64,000 nt of DNA from Streptomyces leeuwenhoekii (GTDB taxonomy: Bacteria > Actinomycetota > Actinomycetes > Streptomycetales > Streptomycetaceae): assembly GCF_001013905.1 (NCBI RefSeq), contig NZ_LN831790.1, positions 1,116,001-1,180,000 on the forward strand, written 5' to 3'. A program made the translations under genes and the position numbers. The notes under the pieces are model-generated. The model did no database searches. It was not told where the DNA came from and saw only the letters and a list, made by a program, of their open reading frames with translations. This document shows positions 1-23,506 of the stretch, one piece after another (position 1 is the first letter of the stretch; the number at the start of each line of letters is the position of its first letter).

Positions 1-3000
1 GTCGGCGCCACGCCCTGCTCCTCGAAGAGCTGGTAGTGGTTCCACATGACCCCGGCGAACACCCCGACGGTCTCGCCGGACAGTGCCCGCGGCGGGTAGC
101 CCGCGTTCTGCAGCGTCTTCCAGCAGGTGGTCAGGAACAGCCGTTCCTGGGGGTCCATCCGCTCCGCGACCCGCCGCGATATCCCGAACAGCGCCCGGTC
201 GAAGCGGTCCACGCCGTCGAGGAAACCGCCCCACCGGCTGTAGGTGGTGCCCGGACCGGCCGCCTCGGTATCGAAGTACGCGGTGTGGTCCCAGCGGTCG
301 GCCGGGATCTCCGTGATGCAGTCGCGGCCCTCCAGGAGGTTCCGCCAGAACGTGTCGACGTCCGGTGCCTGCGGGTAGCTGCCGGCGATGCCGACGATCG
401 CGACGGGGCCGGGGTCGTCCGGAACCGAGCCGGGCGACCGCACGTCCCGGACGCGATCCACGGCGGCCGCGCGCGCCCCCGCTGTGCGGGGAGCGGCGGG
501 CCGGGGCAGGGCTCGCCTCACCCCTTCCGCGGACCCGTGCACGGCGACCACCGTCCCTTCGGGCCCGGACAGCACGCGGTCCAGCAGGGCGAGCCCCTCG
601 TCGGTGGGCATCGGCCAGGTCCCGAGCGCCGTGCGGGAGTGCCGCACCGCCTCCGGGGTCAGCCGCATGCCGCCTTCGGCCCACATCGGCCAGGCGATGG
701 CGTAGGTGCGTCCCGGCCGGTCCGGGCGGGACGCCCGTTGCTCGGCGAAATGTTCCAGGAAGGCGTTCGCGAAGGCGTAGTCGCTCTGCCCCGTGTTCGC
801 CTGGGAGGCGGACAGCGATGAGTACAGGACGAACAATTCCAGGGGGTCGTCGGCGGTGGCGGCGTCGAGATGCAGCGCTCCGAGCGCTTTGGGCGCCACC
901 ACGTCGGCCACGGCCTCGGGCGTCTTGTTCCGGAACAGCGCGTCGGCCGTCACGCCCGCGGTGTGGAAGACGCCGTCGATCCGGCCGTACAGGTCGCGTA
1001 CGCGGCGGAGCGCGTCCTCGACGTCCGTGCGGCGTGTGACGTCGGCCCGCAGGTACTCCACCTCGGCGCCGAGGGAGCGCCAGCGCGCCATGCGCTCCCG
1101 CAGCTCCTCGGGTGCGGGCCGGCGCCCGAGGAGGGCGATCCTGGCCCGGTGGGCGGCGGCGAGGTGTCCGGCCAGGACGGAGGCGAGGCGGCCGGAGCCG
1201 CCGGTGATCACATACACACGGCCCTCGCGGAGGGCCGGCCGCTCCGGCGGCGTCCCCGGCTCGTCCCCGGTGGGCCGGAACGCCCGCACCTCGCGCACGC
1301 CGCGGACATGTCGGACCTCGGGTGTCCCCGCGGACGCGCGCAGCTCGCGCGCGACGGCGTCGGCCACCCCTTCCGCGCTCCAGGTGCCGACGCCGACGGC
1401 GCGGCAGTCCAGGTCCGGGGCCTCGGCCGTCAGACACCGGGCAAGGGCGCCGACGGCGAGGTGCGCGGCGGACGCGTGGCCGTCCGAGCGGTGGACGGAG
1501 AACAGGACACGGCGCTCGCCGGGCCACCGCTCGGCCAGGGCCTTGGCCAGCCGCAGGACGGCCAAGGCGGGGCGGGCCGGATCCGGCTCGCCGGAGCCGG
1601 GGCCGAGCACGACGCACGCCGTCGGGCGGATCCCCTGGGCGTCGAGTTCCTCCCACAGCCGTTCCGGCTGCCCTGCCCCGTCCGGGCCGGCCTCGACGAC
1701 CCGGCCCCGTCCGCCCAGGCGGGAGCGCAGCGCCTGCGCGGTACCGTCGGGGCCCGCCGGGCCGTCGCCGGTCCTGAACAGGACGATGTCGCCCTCCGGG
1801 AGTTCCCCGGCGGTGTCCGGGGCGGGGGTCCACTCCGGCCGGAACAGTCCGGTCGTCCCGGGCTCAGCGGTCTCCTCGGCGGTCTCCTCGGCGTCCCCGC
1901 GGGCGCGGTAGGCGTGGGTGCCGCCCAGGTGGGCCGCGAGGCTGTCGATGTCCGTGAACTCGAAGAGGAGCGTGGGGTAGAGCGTGCCGCCGGTCGACTC
2001 CTCCAGCTGTCGGCTGATGCGTACCATGTCAGCGGAGTCCAGGCCCAGTTCGTAGAAGCCGGTGTCCGTACTCACCCGCGCGGGATCCGTGCCGAGCGCC
2101 CGGCCGACGAGCTGGCGCAGCCGGGCCGTGAAGGCCGCCACCGCGTCCGGTGAAGGTTCCGGGGCGGCGGCCAGCGGCCGGGCGGGGGCAGGATGCCGCT
2201 CCAGGGCCGCGGCGGTCTCGGCGGCGCGCACCGGCGCCTCTCCGGGCGCTTCCAGCAGCTTGGTGATCAGTCCCGGATGGCGTATGCGCTTGCAGGTCAG
2301 TCCGGTGAACTCGGCCAGCAAGAGGCCCTGTTCGTCATAGAGGCCGTAGTCGTTGCTGATGACGTCGCCGGAGGCGGCCAGCCGCTCCCGGCGCGGCGCG
2401 TACAGCAGCACGCTCCGGCCGAGCGGGCGCAGGGCCCGGAACCGGTCGATGTAGACGGGGATGAACGGGTCCCGGGACGCGGCCTCGGTCTGGCCGTACG
2501 CCGCGATGGTGGAGGCGTCGAGCAGCGCGGGGTGCAGCAGGAAGCCCTCGATCCCGGCCGCCGAGGGGTCCACGGCCAGCTCGGCGAGCAGGTAGCCGTC
2601 ACCGATGTGGACGGTGCCGTGGCAGGCCATGGCGGCGCCGTGCCGGATCTCCTCGGCGCGGGCCCGCGCGTACAGCTCCGCCATGTCGTAGCTGCGGACG
2701 GCGCCGCCGCGCAGCGCCGCGAGGTCCAGCGGGCCGCTGCCCGGACCGCCGTCCGGGTCGCCGTCGAGGCGGAGGACCGCCTGAAGGTTCTCCCGCCACG
2801 GCGCGTCCGGGGCGCCCAGCCTCCGGCTCTCGGCGCGGACGGCGCGCGTGCCGTCCGCGCCCGGCGGGGCGACGGTGACGCGGATCTCGCGGTCCGTCCC
2901 CGGCGCCGTGACCGCGGCCTCGTGGAACAGGATCCTGTCCAGGACGGCCCGCCGGTGGTCCAGACCCCGGGCCTGGAGGATCCGGCAGATGACGTCGAGG

Positions 3001-3100
3001 AACGTCACGCCCGGCATCACCGAGACGCCGTGAACATGGTGGTTGCGCATGATGAAGTCGTCGTCTGTCAGCACCAGACCGCACTCGATCGGTTCGTCGG

Positions 3101-3104
<4 letters not shown>
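1..3104 (-). CDS. trans-AT polyketide synthase, DH-ACP-KR-KS (3' part beyond window)
   Basis: The GTG start at 3104 overlaps the stop of the upstream NRPS-PKS (GTGA), so the two are translationally coupled. Translation shows an N-terminal hot-dog dehydratase with HHVHGVSVMPG (about residues 23-33, HxxxGxxxxP) and LLDAST further on. An acyl carrier protein follows with the phosphopantetheine Ser in GLDSADM (about residue 355), then a ketoreductase with ITGGSGRLA (about 640), YSSLSAS and YAFANAF. The start of a ketosynthase (VAIVGIAGSYP, about residue 900) runs off the window. There is no AT domain, so malonyl units must come from a discrete AT. The DH-ACP-KR order is unusual but known in leinamycin-type synthases. 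The DH acts on the intermediate bound by the ketosynthase that ends the preceding protein, so this module is split between two subunits. Reading the rest needs sequence to the left. Confidence 0.9.
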
Positions 3105-15877
<12,773 letters not shown>

Positions 15878-15929
15878 TGCGTCCTTCTTCGCGGCACGGT
15901 GGACGGGGTGGGGCGCGTGGGTGGGGACC

Positions 15930-17123
15930 TCAGGTCCGTGCGGGGTGCCGGGCGAGGAAGGCGGCCGTGCGGCCCAGCAGATCGGCCGCTCCCCGGAAGA
16001 GCGAGAGGTGGTCCCCGTGCGGCCGGATCCAGGACTCGGCCCGGTCCAGGTGTTCGGCGACCCACACGGATCCCGCCGGGTGGGCGGTGCTGTCGTCGGT
16101 GCTCGTCACCACGAGCGCCGGCGCGGCCACCGCGGACACGTAGGGGCGCACGTCGGTGCCCATGATCGCTCCGTTCAGCGCGCAGTAGCGGGAGAACAGT
16201 CCGACGGTGGCGTACGGGTAGAGCACCAGGTGGGCGAGGTCGGCGGGGACACTGCCGCTCATCGCCCGGCACAGCATCCCGTGAATGGCCGCGGCCGGGG
16301 CTCGGCCCTCGTTCACCATCGCCATCAGGGCCTGCAGATTGCGCTGGTGCTCGGTCTTCGGGCCCTCGGGCCCCAGGTCGAAATCGCCGTGCCACAGGCT
16401 GAGCGAGGCAACCCGCTCCGGATGCAGCGCGGCCGCCGCCACCGCGAGCACCGCGCCGCCGCACAGACCGATGACGTGGGCCCGGGCCATCCCGGCGCTG
16501 TCCATGGCCATCACCAGGTCGGCGGTCTGCTCCGCCACGTCGTACATGCCGGGCGCCGCCGCGCCCGGGGGCCCGGACAGGCCCCGGCTCTCCCACGTCA
16601 CCACGTGGTGGAAGGGTGCGAGGCCGCGCATCCACCACTCGGCGAGACGCGCGGGCATCCCCGGGGCGGAGGCCAGCACCACCGCCGGGAGACCGGGCCG
16701 GCCCGCCGTGTGGATCCGCAACGGTGTCCCGTCGGGTGCCTTGGCGGTGAGCCGGGTGCCGAAGCCGTCGAAGTCGTCGGCGACCGCGGCGTCGACGATC
16801 CGGTCCACCTCGGCGGGGTCGTCCGGCTCCCGGAGGAGGTCTTCGCGCACCGGCCCGGTCAGGCCGAGCCGCTCGCCGACGATCCTCGGGAACGTCTCGG
16901 GTTCCCCGTCCCCCGCCGTACTGCGCAGATCGAGCTCCGGCAGGGCGAGCCGGGCCGTGATCCGCCGCATCAGCCTGTCCGCCGCCTCACCTCCGGGGTC
17001 GCAGGCGACGGGCACGGGGGCGGGCAGGGCGCCCAGCAGCGGGCGCAGGGACAGCGCCGCACGGGCGAGCCGGGCCACCGGCTCGCCCCGCACGGCGGTC
17101 CCGTCAGCGGACCCGGAAGGCAT
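15930..17123 (-). CDS. SyrC/CmaE-like alpha/beta-hydrolase aminoacyltransferase
   Basis: A 397-residue protein with an extra N-terminal region of about 90 residues and a C-terminal alpha/beta-hydrolase fold. The nucleophile elbow reads GLCGG, so Cys221 replaces the usual Ser. A cysteine nucleophile marks the SyrC/CmaE group, which moves aminoacyl groups between carrier proteins rather than hydrolysing esters. A candidate acid lies in STDDST and a candidate histidine in PHGDHL near the C-terminus. The ATG start lies 20 bp inside the halogenase gene, and the NRPS-PKS start follows 52 bp after this gene ends. The inferred role is to carry chlorinated threonine from the stand-alone A-T protein to the N-terminal carrier of the megasynthase. 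A type II thioesterase role is the alternative, but Cys and gene context argue against it. Confidence 0.85.
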   Translation of the reverse strand: MPSGSADGTAVRGEPVARLARAALSLRPLLGALPAPVPVACDPGGEAADRLMRRITARLALPELDLRSTAGDGEPETFPRIVGERLGLTGPVREDLLREPDDPAEVDRIVDAAVADDFDGFGTRLTAKAPDGTPLRIHTAGRPGLPAVVLASAPGMPARLAEWWMRGLAPFHHVVTWESRGLSGPPGAAAPGMYDVAEQTADLVMAMDSAGMARAHVIGLCGGAVLAVAAAALHPERVASLSLWHGDFDLGPEGPKTEHQRNLQALMAMVNEGRAPAAAIHGMLCRAMSGSVPADLAHLVLYPYATVGLFSRYCALNGAIMGTDVRPYVSAVAAPALVVTSTDDSTAHPAGSVWVAEHLDRAESWIRPHGDHLSLFRGAADLLGRTAAFLARHPART

Positions 17124-18054
17124 GGCCCCGGGTGGTGCGGTCGGTCAGCCGGTTGTGCCCGTAGGCGTCCTGTCCCGCGACGACGACGGCGCCGTAGCGG
17201 TCCAGCGAGACGGAGCCGCCGTACTCCTCGATGACCTCGGTGTCCGGGTAGACGCGGACGGACGGGGGCACGTACCGCGCGGCGAAGCCCATCCGCATCC
17301 GGTCGCTCTTCCCGTCGTGCGGGTGGGAGGCGTGCATCAGCGTGGACCAGAACATGATCGCCTCGCCCGGCTTCATCACCATGGAGACGGCCTTGGACTC
17401 GTCGGGGACGAACCCGGGGTCCTTCTGAAGCTCGCGGTAGTCGTAGCCGAAGAACCCCCGCCTGACGCCCTGCTTGCTCTCCTGGTTGATGCGGTCAGGG
17501 TCGTAGTGCATCCGCTTGGTCTCGTCGTAGTTCATCTGCTGGTGGGTGCCGGGGATGAACTGCAGGCAGCCGTTCTCGACGGTGGCCTCGGTGAACGCCG
17601 TCCACACCGTGATCGTCCCGCCGAACTCCTTGTGCTCGTCCGGCCAGCGGATCTGCGGGGTGCCGGACGCGTTGGCGAAGGTGTCGGCCTGGTGCCAGTC
17701 TGTTCCCTCGTCTCCCGGGTACTTGGGGAAGAACTCGGTGCGCCAGCACAGGACGTCGGGCCCCAGCACGCTCACGACCCGGTCGACGATCCGTTCGTGG
17801 CACACGTGGTCCGCCAGGAAGGACGAGTCCAGGTGGCGGTCGTAGTTGGAGATGTTGGTGTTGCCGGACGCGGCGCCCTCGTCGCCGTACACCGCCATGG
17901 AGCGGTCCATGAGGTTGAGGCGCTCGCGCCGCCAGCTGCTGATCATCTCCTCCGGCTCGTAGACCTTGAACGGCCCGAAGTAGCCGTTGGCTCGGAAGCT
18001 CTCCAGCTCCTGACGGGACAGCGCGTGTACGCGGTTCTCTCCGGAAACGGTCAC
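17104..18054 (-). CDS. SyrB2-type Fe(II)/2-oxoglutarate halogenase (threonine 4-chlorination)
   Basis: A 316-residue protein that I recognise as very similar over its whole length to the syringomycin halogenase SyrB2. The iron site has His121 and His241 (in TLMHASHPH), and the carboxylate of the hydroxylase facial triad is replaced by alanine (HQADT, Ala123). That substitution leaves a coordination site for chloride. SyrB2 chlorinates the methyl group of L-threonine only when it is tethered to the carrier SyrB1. The homologous A-T gene is directly upstream with an ATGA overlap. An Arg in the SDRMRMGF segment would bind 2-oxoglutarate. The predicted product is 4-chloro-L-threonyl-S-carrier. 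Hydroxylation is unlikely because the Asp/Glu ligand is absent. Confidence 0.95.
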   Translation of the reverse strand: MTVSGENRVHALSRQELESFRANGYFGPFKVYEPEEMISSWRRERLNLMDRSMAVYGDEGAASGNTNISNYDRHLDSSFLADHVCHERIVDRVVSVLGPDVLCWRTEFFPKYPGDEGTDWHQADTFANASGTPQIRWPDEHKEFGGTITVWTAFTEATVENGCLQFIPGTHQQMNYDETKRMHYDPDRINQESKQGVRRGFFGYDYRELQKDPGFVPDESKAVSMVMKPGEAIMFWSTLMHASHPHDGKSDRMRMGFAARYVPPSVRVYPDTEVIEEYGGSVSLDRYGAVVVAGQDAYGHNRLTDRTTRGHAFRVR

Positions 18055-19931
18055 TTCCGCTCCTTAGCGGTGGTGTCGTGGGTCGTGGTCCTGCCGTCCG
18101 CCCGGTGCGTGACGCGCTCCTCCACACACGCGGCGATGCGGGCGATCGTGGCCTCTCCGTCCAGTTCGCTGCCGGTCAGTTCCAGCCCGAAGTGCTCGTT
18201 GACGCCGGCGATGATCCGTACGAAGGCCAGGGAGGTGGCTCCCACCTCGAAGAGGTCGGTGTCCGGACCGGGTGTCCGCGCGTTGCCGAGGACCTCGCCG
18301 ACGACGGCCGAGACCACCGCCCGTGTCCCCCCCGCCTCCCGTGGACCGCCCGCGGAAGGCCTCGCCTCACCAGGGGGGTGCTCCAGCAGCCGCCGCAGCG
18401 CGGCGCGGTCGGTCTTGCCCTGGGGGGTCAGGGGGATCGCGTCGGCCACCCGGTACTCCGCGGGCCTCAGGTGGCGGGGCAGGACGGTGGCGGCCAGCTC
18501 CGCGAGCCGTTCGGGGAGGGCGTCGCGCTCCGCGGCGCCGGTCTCGCCTCCCGGCACGACGAAGGCCGCCAGGCGGACGTCGCCGTCGCCGTGGTCGTGG
18601 TCAACCACCACCGCCGCCGTCACCGCCGGGTGGCCCAGGAGGCACTCCTCGACCTCGTGCGGTTCGATGCGGTAGCCCCGTACCTTCAGCTGGTCGTCGT
18701 TGCGGCCCAGGTAGCGCAGTTCGCCCTCGGCGGTGCGCACGGCCAGGTCGCCCGAGCGGTAGCAGCGCACAGCCGGGGCGCCGCCGAGGGAGCGGGTCAC
18801 AAAGCGCTCGGCCGTCAGTTCGGGGCGGTTGAGGTAACCGCGCGTCACGCCCGCTCCGGAGACCCAGATCTCGCCCGGCTCCCCGTCCGGCACCGGGCGC
18901 CCCTCGGCATCGAGCAGCCACACGTCGAGATCGGGCAGCGGTACGCCGATGGGGCTGTGCCCCGGCTCCCGCAGATCCGCCATGCGGATCTCGCGGTGCG
19001 TGACGTGCACGCAGGTCTCGGTGATGCCGTACATGTTGACCAGCCTGGGCCGCTCGTCGCCGTGGCGGTCCAACCAGGCGGCCACCTCGCGGACGTCCAG
19101 CCGCTCCCCTCCGAAGACGACCAGCCGCAGGGCCAGGGCCTCGTCCCGGCGCGCGGCAGCGGCTTCGTCGGCGGCGGCCAGCTGCCGGAAGGCCGAGGGC
19201 GTCTGGCTGAGGACGGTGACCCGCTCCGCGGCCAGCAGGGCGAGCAGGTCGGCGGGGATCCGCGTCATCTCCTGCGGTACGACGACGAGCCGGCCGCCGT
19301 GCAGCAGGGCGCCCCAGATCTCCCACACGGAGAAGTCGAAGCTCACCGAGTGGAAGAGCGTCCAGACGTCCTGCGGGCCGAATCCGAACACCTCGGCCGA
19401 AGAGGTGAAGAGCCGGACGACGTTGCGGTGTTCGACCAGCACGCCCTTGGGCTGCCCGGTTGAACCGGAGGTGTGGATCACGTACGCGAGGCTGTCGTCC
19501 CCGAGTGCGGCGGGCGTCGTCTCCGGGGCGCCGCGCCCGTCCCCGGGGGCGGTGATCGGCACGATCTCCGCCGCCGTCCCGTCCGGAAGGGCCCGTGCGG
19601 CACGGTCGGTGGCGGCCACGACCGGCACCTTGGTGTCGTCCAGCAGGTGCCCGAGGCGGGCCGGCGGGTAGTCTGGGTCGAGCGGGACGTAGGCTCCGCC
19701 CGCCATGAGGATGCCCAGCACGCCGACGACCAGCTCGGTGCCGCGGTGCGCGCACAGTCCGACGAGCGTTCCGGGGGACACCCCGGCTTCGGTCAGCCGC
19801 GCCGCCAGGGCCCTGGCGCGGGCGCCGAGTTCGGCGTAGGTGAGCTCGCCGTCGGGGGCGGTGACCGCCGTCCGCTCGGGCGCCTCGCGCTCGCGGTCGG
19901 CGAAGATCTCGTGCAGGCAGCGGCCGTTCAC
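18051..19931 (-). CDS. Stand-alone A-T didomain protein, L-threonine activating (SyrB1-like)
   Basis: A 626-residue protein with an adenylation domain (about residues 1-520, core [11 protein letters not shown]) and a C-terminal carrier domain with Ser in GATSLAF. Aligned by eye to GrsA, the specificity residues read D-F-W-S-V-G-M-V-H-K, which is near the threonine code D-F-W-N-I-G-M-V-H-K. The GTG start at 19931 overlaps the upstream DUF6039-like gene by GTGA, with GAAGGAG upstream. It should adenylate L-threonine and hold it as a thioester for the adjacent halogenase. In leinamycin biosynthesis the equivalent job is done by a separate A protein (LnmQ) and PCP (LnmP) for D-alanine, so this gene is where the pathway diverges. 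Confidence 0.92.
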   Translation of the reverse strand: MNGRCLHEIFADREREAPERTAVTAPDGELTYAELGARARALAARLTEAGVSPGTLVGLCAHRGTELVVGVLGILMAGGAYVPLDPDYPPARLGHLLDDTKVPVVAATDRAARALPDGTAAEIVPITAPGDGRGAPETTPAALGDDSLAYVIHTSGSTGQPKGVLVEHRNVVRLFTSSAEVFGFGPQDVWTLFHSVSFDFSVWEIWGALLHGGRLVVVPQEMTRIPADLLALLAAERVTVLSQTPSAFRQLAAADEAAAARRDEALALRLVVFGGERLDVREVAAWLDRHGDERPRLVNMYGITETCVHVTHREIRMADLREPGHSPIGVPLPDLDVWLLDAEGRPVPDGEPGEIWVSGAGVTRGYLNRPELTAERFVTRSLGGAPAVRCYRSGDLAVRTAEGELRYLGRNDDQLKVRGYRIEPHEVEECLLGHPAVTAAVVVDHDHGDGDVRLAAFVVPGGETGAAERDALPERLAELAATVLPRHLRPAEYRVADAIPLTPQGKTDRAALRRLLEHPPGEARPSAGGPREAGGTRAVVSAVVGEVLGNARTPGPDTDLFEVGATSLAFVRIIAGVNEHFGLELTGSELDGEATIARIAACVEERVTHRADGRTTTHDTTAKERK

Positions 19932-20941
19932 CGTGACGCTCCTTCCCCGCCGGGGGCCGTCCCCGCCGACTGCCTGGTCTGCCTCTCGGTGGCGTACAGG
20001 CCCCAGTGGTGGGGAGTGAGCGCGGTGTCCAGGTAGCTGCCCTGCACGAACATCTTGGCCCAGGTGACGCCCCCCTTCTCGGGAGCGCGCTCGCGGAAGA
20101 AGATGTCCCGCACACTCTCGTTCTGCACATGCAGCTGCAGCAGCCTCTGGTAGGTGCTCAGCGACCGCATGTGGATGAGCCAGTGGATGCGGTCCATCGG
20201 ACCGAAGGCCTCCTCGTAGAGGAGGACCGTGGCCTCGCCCGCCAGATTGTCGTTGATGGCCTCCGCCGCCTCGCGCGCGAACTGGCGTGCCTCGGACCTG
20301 AAGTCGTAGAGGATCTCGGCCGTGCGGTGGATCAGGATCCCCGCGTTGCCCGAGTGCAGCAGCAGGTCGTCGGGCTGCGTGGTCTGGTGGCGGGCGGGCG
20401 GCAGGACCACCTCGGTGCCCTGCTGCCGGTACACCTCGCTCTGCCGCTCCAGCTCGCCGTCCGCACGCGTGCCGTACATCCCCCAGAACTGGGGCAGCAG
20501 CACCGTCTCCCGCAGGGTCCCGTCGAGGAACATCCGGTGCCAGCCACCGCCGCCCTTCTCGTCGGCGATCCACTGCCGGCCGAACAGCTCCCGGTAGTCC
20601 TCGTCGAGGCTGCCCATCCGGACCAGGGTCTCGTACTGGTCCATGGACTCCAGGTGGATCAGCCAGTGGACGAGGTCCTTGGTGCCGAAGGTCTCCTCGT
20701 ACACGAAGACTCCGGCGATCTCCTGGTACCTGGTGTTGATGTACTCGGCCAGTTCCCGGGCGAATCGACGGGACTCGGAGTGGAACTCACTGCGCACCTG
20801 CGCGGTACGTTCCACGATCATTCCGCTGTTGGCCGAGTGGAGGAGCTTCTCGGCCGGGACCGATGTCTGGTACTGAGCCGGCGGAATTACCCGATCCGGC
20901 CCATCGGCCCTTTCGGCTCCAGAACTCTTTCCAGCGCTCAC
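19928..20941 (-). CDS. DUF6039-like protein A (internally duplicated)
   Basis: A 337-residue protein made of two similar halves of about 150 residues. Each half carries LLHSxNxG[MI], a block like R[TS]A followed by a helix with E[AS]RxFARE, a YEExFGxxDxxHWLIH block, and a W.[KR]MF[LV][DQ]G block. The first half has HWLIHLES and the second HWLIHMRS. The strand-helix-strand-helix spacing suggests a ferredoxin-like (ABM/NIPSNAP-type) fold fused as an internal dimer; that is inference. It heads the starter/assembly-line operon. A paralogue lies at 25542-26423. I associate the family with DUF6039, whose function is unknown to me. No cofactor motif or signal peptide is visible. Confidence 0.8.
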   Translation of the reverse strand: MSAGKSSGAERADGPDRVIPPAQYQTSVPAEKLLHSANSGMIVERTAQVRSEFHSESRRFARELAEYINTRYQEIAGVFVYEETFGTKDLVHWLIHLESMDQYETLVRMGSLDEDYRELFGRQWIADEKGGGGWHRMFLDGTLRETVLLPQFWGMYGTRADGELERQSEVYRQQGTEVVLPPARHQTTQPDDLLLHSGNAGILIHRTAEILYDFRSEARQFAREAAEAINDNLAGEATVLLYEEAFGPMDRIHWLIHMRSLSTYQRLLQLHVQNESVRDIFFRERAPEKGGVTWAKMFVQGSYLDTALTPHHWGLYATERQTRQSAGTAPGGEGASR

Positions 20942-21028
20942 AAAACCCCCTGCCCGGACAAGCCAACGACCGCAGACTGCATTTCATGAAGCTTGCCCAG
21001 GACGTTATTCACGGAAGAATTCGATGGC

Positions 21029-21044
21029 TGCTCACTATTGCGCA
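21029..21044. promoter_or_regulatory. Candidate cluster operator, TGCTCACTATTGCGCA
   Basis: A 16-bp imperfect palindrome fitting TGCTCA-N4-TGAGCA with one mismatch in the right arm. It overlaps the stop codon of the AT-ER gene and lies about 88 bp upstream of the DUF6039-like protein A start, so it would sit in the promoter of the starter/assembly-line operon. Related sites are at 26533, 35152, 35211 and 40010. Confidence 0.6.
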
Positions 21045-23506
21045 CCTTCGGAACCGGCCGCGTTCTCGCGAGTCGACGAGGGGTCGTCACCGGCCAGTTG
21101 GCGTAGGCGGTCGGTCAGCACGTCGGTCGCACCGGTCATCAGGCGCTGCGCTATCACGTCCACGTGGCGCCGGCGCCAGTCGGCCAGTTCCGTTCCGGCG
21201 ACGAACCGGTTGAACGCGCCCATCGCCGGGCCGCAGTGGATCTGGTAATTGACGCGCTCCTCGGGATCCCCCCTCAGGGCCGCCCGGGTGGAGTGCACGA
21301 AATACCAGCGGAAGACCAGTGCCATCCGGTGCCGCGGGTTCGCCTCGGCGCGCGCCAGCTCGTCGGGGCGCGTCGCGGCGAGGTAGCGCGCCGTCTCCCG
21401 CCAGACCTCGTCGAGCGGGCGGCCGAAGCACTGGTCCTCCAGCGACCGCCGAGTGGCCTCATCCAGGTCCTCCAGCGATCCGTGCCGCTGGTAGAGCTGA
21501 TACAGCTTGTTGGCGCGGGCGGCGAACAGCGTCCCCTTGCGCACCACCTGGACGCGTGCCCCCAGTTCGAACATGTCGCCCGCCGGCGCGTACGTGGTGT
21601 CCTGCACGCCGATCCGGGCCAGCAGCCGCTTCACCTCGTCCGCGGTGCCCGCTTCCGGGGAGCACTGGTTCACCGAGCCGGTCAGCACGAAGTCGGCGCC
21701 CATCAGGAACGCGGCCGCCACCGCCTCGGGCGTGCCGAGTCCGCCGGCCGCGCCGACCCTGATGCGCCACGGGCGGCCGTGGGCCGCCGGTGCGGCCTCC
21801 CGCAGCCGGGCGATCGTGGGGAAGAGGGTGAGCGCGGCTCCGCCGTCGGTATGGCCGCCGGAGTCCGCCTCCACGCACAGGTCGTCGCTGACAGGGAGTT
21901 CCCGTGCGATGTCCGCCTCCTCGGCGGTGAGGCGGCCGTTCGCCACGAGCCGGTCCAGGAGCGCGCCGGGAGCGGGGGCGGCGAACGCCTCGGCGACCTC
22001 CAGGCGGGACACTTTCGCCACCACGTGCCGCCCGGCCACCGGGCGGCCCTGGCGGTCGCGGTGCGCACCGCTGAAGCGCAGCCGCACGAGTGCGGGGGTG
22101 ATCCGGGCGAATCCTGCCGCCTCCACGAAGCGCACCTCGTGCCGCAGCAGGAGGTCGGCCAGCTGCTCCTCGCGGGCCGGATCGTCCGGTGTGTGCAGCA
22201 GGTTGGCGCCGTACCGCCGGTCCGGGCCTGACTCCCGGGCCAGCAGGCGCAGCGCCGCGTCGACCTCCCCGGTGCGCAGTCCGCCGGAACCGAAGAAGCC
22301 GAGCAGGCCGGCCCTTCCCATACGCAGCACGAGGTCGGTCGAGGAGATGCCCTGGTACATGGAACCGGCGAGGTAGGCGTAGCGGATGCCGTAGTCCCGG
22401 CGGAACTCCGCGCTCCCCAGCCGTTCGGCACCGAAGCGCACCAGCGGGTGCTCCCGCGCCATGGGCTCGGGGCTCCCCGCTCCGCCGACGCTCCGGCTCA
22501 CCGGCGGGGCGGCGGGCGCCGCTGGTGGGGCGCCGGGCGGAGCCGGTGCCGCGCCGGACGCCACCGGTGCCGCACCTGACACGGCCGGTGCTCCGCCGGA
22601 TGCCGCAGGCACCGCCCCGGACGCCGTCCCTGCCGCGTCGTGCTCGCGTCGGGCCGTGCGCCACAGGTCGGTGAGCACCCTGCCGGGTCCTTGCTCGGTC
22701 ACTTCGCGGGTGCCGAGGTCCAGCAGGTGGCGCATGGTGCGGGCCCACTGGACGGGTTCGGCGATCTGCCGGACGAGTGTCCCCGCGACGTCGGGCCCGT
22801 ACGGCCGCGCCGTCGCGTTGGCAATGACCGGTGTGTCCGGCTCCCGGATGCGGAACCGGGCCACGAAGTCGGCGAAGCCGTCCGCAGCCTGACGCATGTA
22901 GCGGGAGTGGAAAGGGGCGCTGACGTTCAGCGGCACGGTCCGGACGGCCCGCTCCTCCTTGAGCCGGGCGGCCACCTCGCCCAGTGCGTCCAAGGGACCG
23001 GCGAGCACCACCTGTGTCCCGGAGTTGTGGTTGGCGACGTCCACGGCCCCGGCCCCGTACCGCTCCAGCACCTCGCTCGCCTCCGCAAGCGACAGCCCCA
23101 CCACCGCGAGCATCCCGCCCCCGGTGCAGCGCGCCATCAGCTCGCCCCGCCGTTGGACCAGCCTCACCCCGGTCTCGAAGTCGAAGCAGCCGGCGGTGAA
23201 CAGCGCGGCGTACTCCCCGAGGCTGTGCCCGGCCAGGACGCCGGGCGGCGCGGCCCCGTCCACACGGGCCGCCAGGGCCGTGAGCGCCTCCACGACGAAC
23301 ATTGCCGGCTGGGCGTACCTCGTGTCGCGCAGCAGCCCCTGGGGATCGCGCAGGCACAGGTCCGCCACCGAGAGCCCGAGGATGCCGTCCGCCGCCGCCA
23401 CGTGGTCCGGGAACCGCCCCAGGACGTCGGCGCCCATCCCGCGACGCTGCGAACCCTGTCCGGGAAAGAGCCAGGCGTGCACCGCAACCCCTTCCGCGTC
23501 CGTCAT
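21035..23506 (-). CDS. trans-acting acyltransferase - enoyl reductase (AT-ER) didomain protein
   Basis: An 823-residue protein. The N-terminal AT has FPGQGSQ (residues 14-20), the active Ser95 in GHSLGEYAA, and the second-half motif SAPFHSRYM. An Ala/Pro-rich linker (about 315-350) joins it to a PfaD-like FMN-dependent enoyl-reductase domain with AGSMYQGISS, FFGSGGL and GAAGGLGTPEA. Proteins of this type load malonyl units in trans onto AT-less modules; LnmG of leinamycin is the model. The ATG start overlaps the ECH gene by ATGA. I chose it over longer in-frame starts because the FPGQGSQ motif begins only 13 residues in. The ER may act in trans on the growing chain or be vestigial. Confidence 0.95.
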   Translation of the reverse strand: MTDAEGVAVHAWLFPGQGSQRRGMGADVLGRFPDHVAAADGILGLSVADLCLRDPQGLLRDTRYAQPAMFVVEALTALAARVDGAAPPGVLAGHSLGEYAALFTAGCFDFETGVRLVQRRGELMARCTGGGMLAVVGLSLAEASEVLERYGAGAVDVANHNSGTQVVLAGPLDALGEVAARLKEERAVRTVPLNVSAPFHSRYMRQAADGFADFVARFRIREPDTPVIANATARPYGPDVAGTLVRQIAEPVQWARTMRHLLDLGTREVTEQGPGRVLTDLWRTARREHDAAGTASGAVPAASGGAPAVSGAAPVASGAAPAPPGAPPAAPAAPPVSRSVGGAGSPEPMAREHPLVRFGAERLGSAEFRRDYGIRYAYLAGSMYQGISSTDLVLRMGRAGLLGFFGSGGLRTGEVDAALRLLARESGPDRRYGANLLHTPDDPAREEQLADLLLRHEVRFVEAAGFARITPALVRLRFSGAHRDRQGRPVAGRHVVAKVSRLEVAEAFAAPAPGALLDRLVANGRLTAEEADIARELPVSDDLCVEADSGGHTDGGAALTLFPTIARLREAAPAAHGRPWRIRVGAAGGLGTPEAVAAAFLMGADFVLTGSVNQCSPEAGTADEVKRLLARIGVQDTTYAPAGDMFELGARVQVVRKGTLFAARANKLYQLYQRHGSLEDLDEATRRSLEDQCFGRPLDEVWRETARYLAATRPDELARAEANPRHRMALVFRWYFVHSTRAALRGDPEERVNYQIHCGPAMGAFNRFVAGTELADWRRRHVDVIAQRLMTGATDVLTDRLRQLAGDDPSSTRENAAGSEGAQ

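Noticed and set aside
17104..18054. Annotating the dioxygenase-like protein as a phytanoyl-CoA hydroxylase
   Set aside because: The iron-binding carboxylate is Ala and the surrounding sequence follows SyrB2, so halogenase is the better call.
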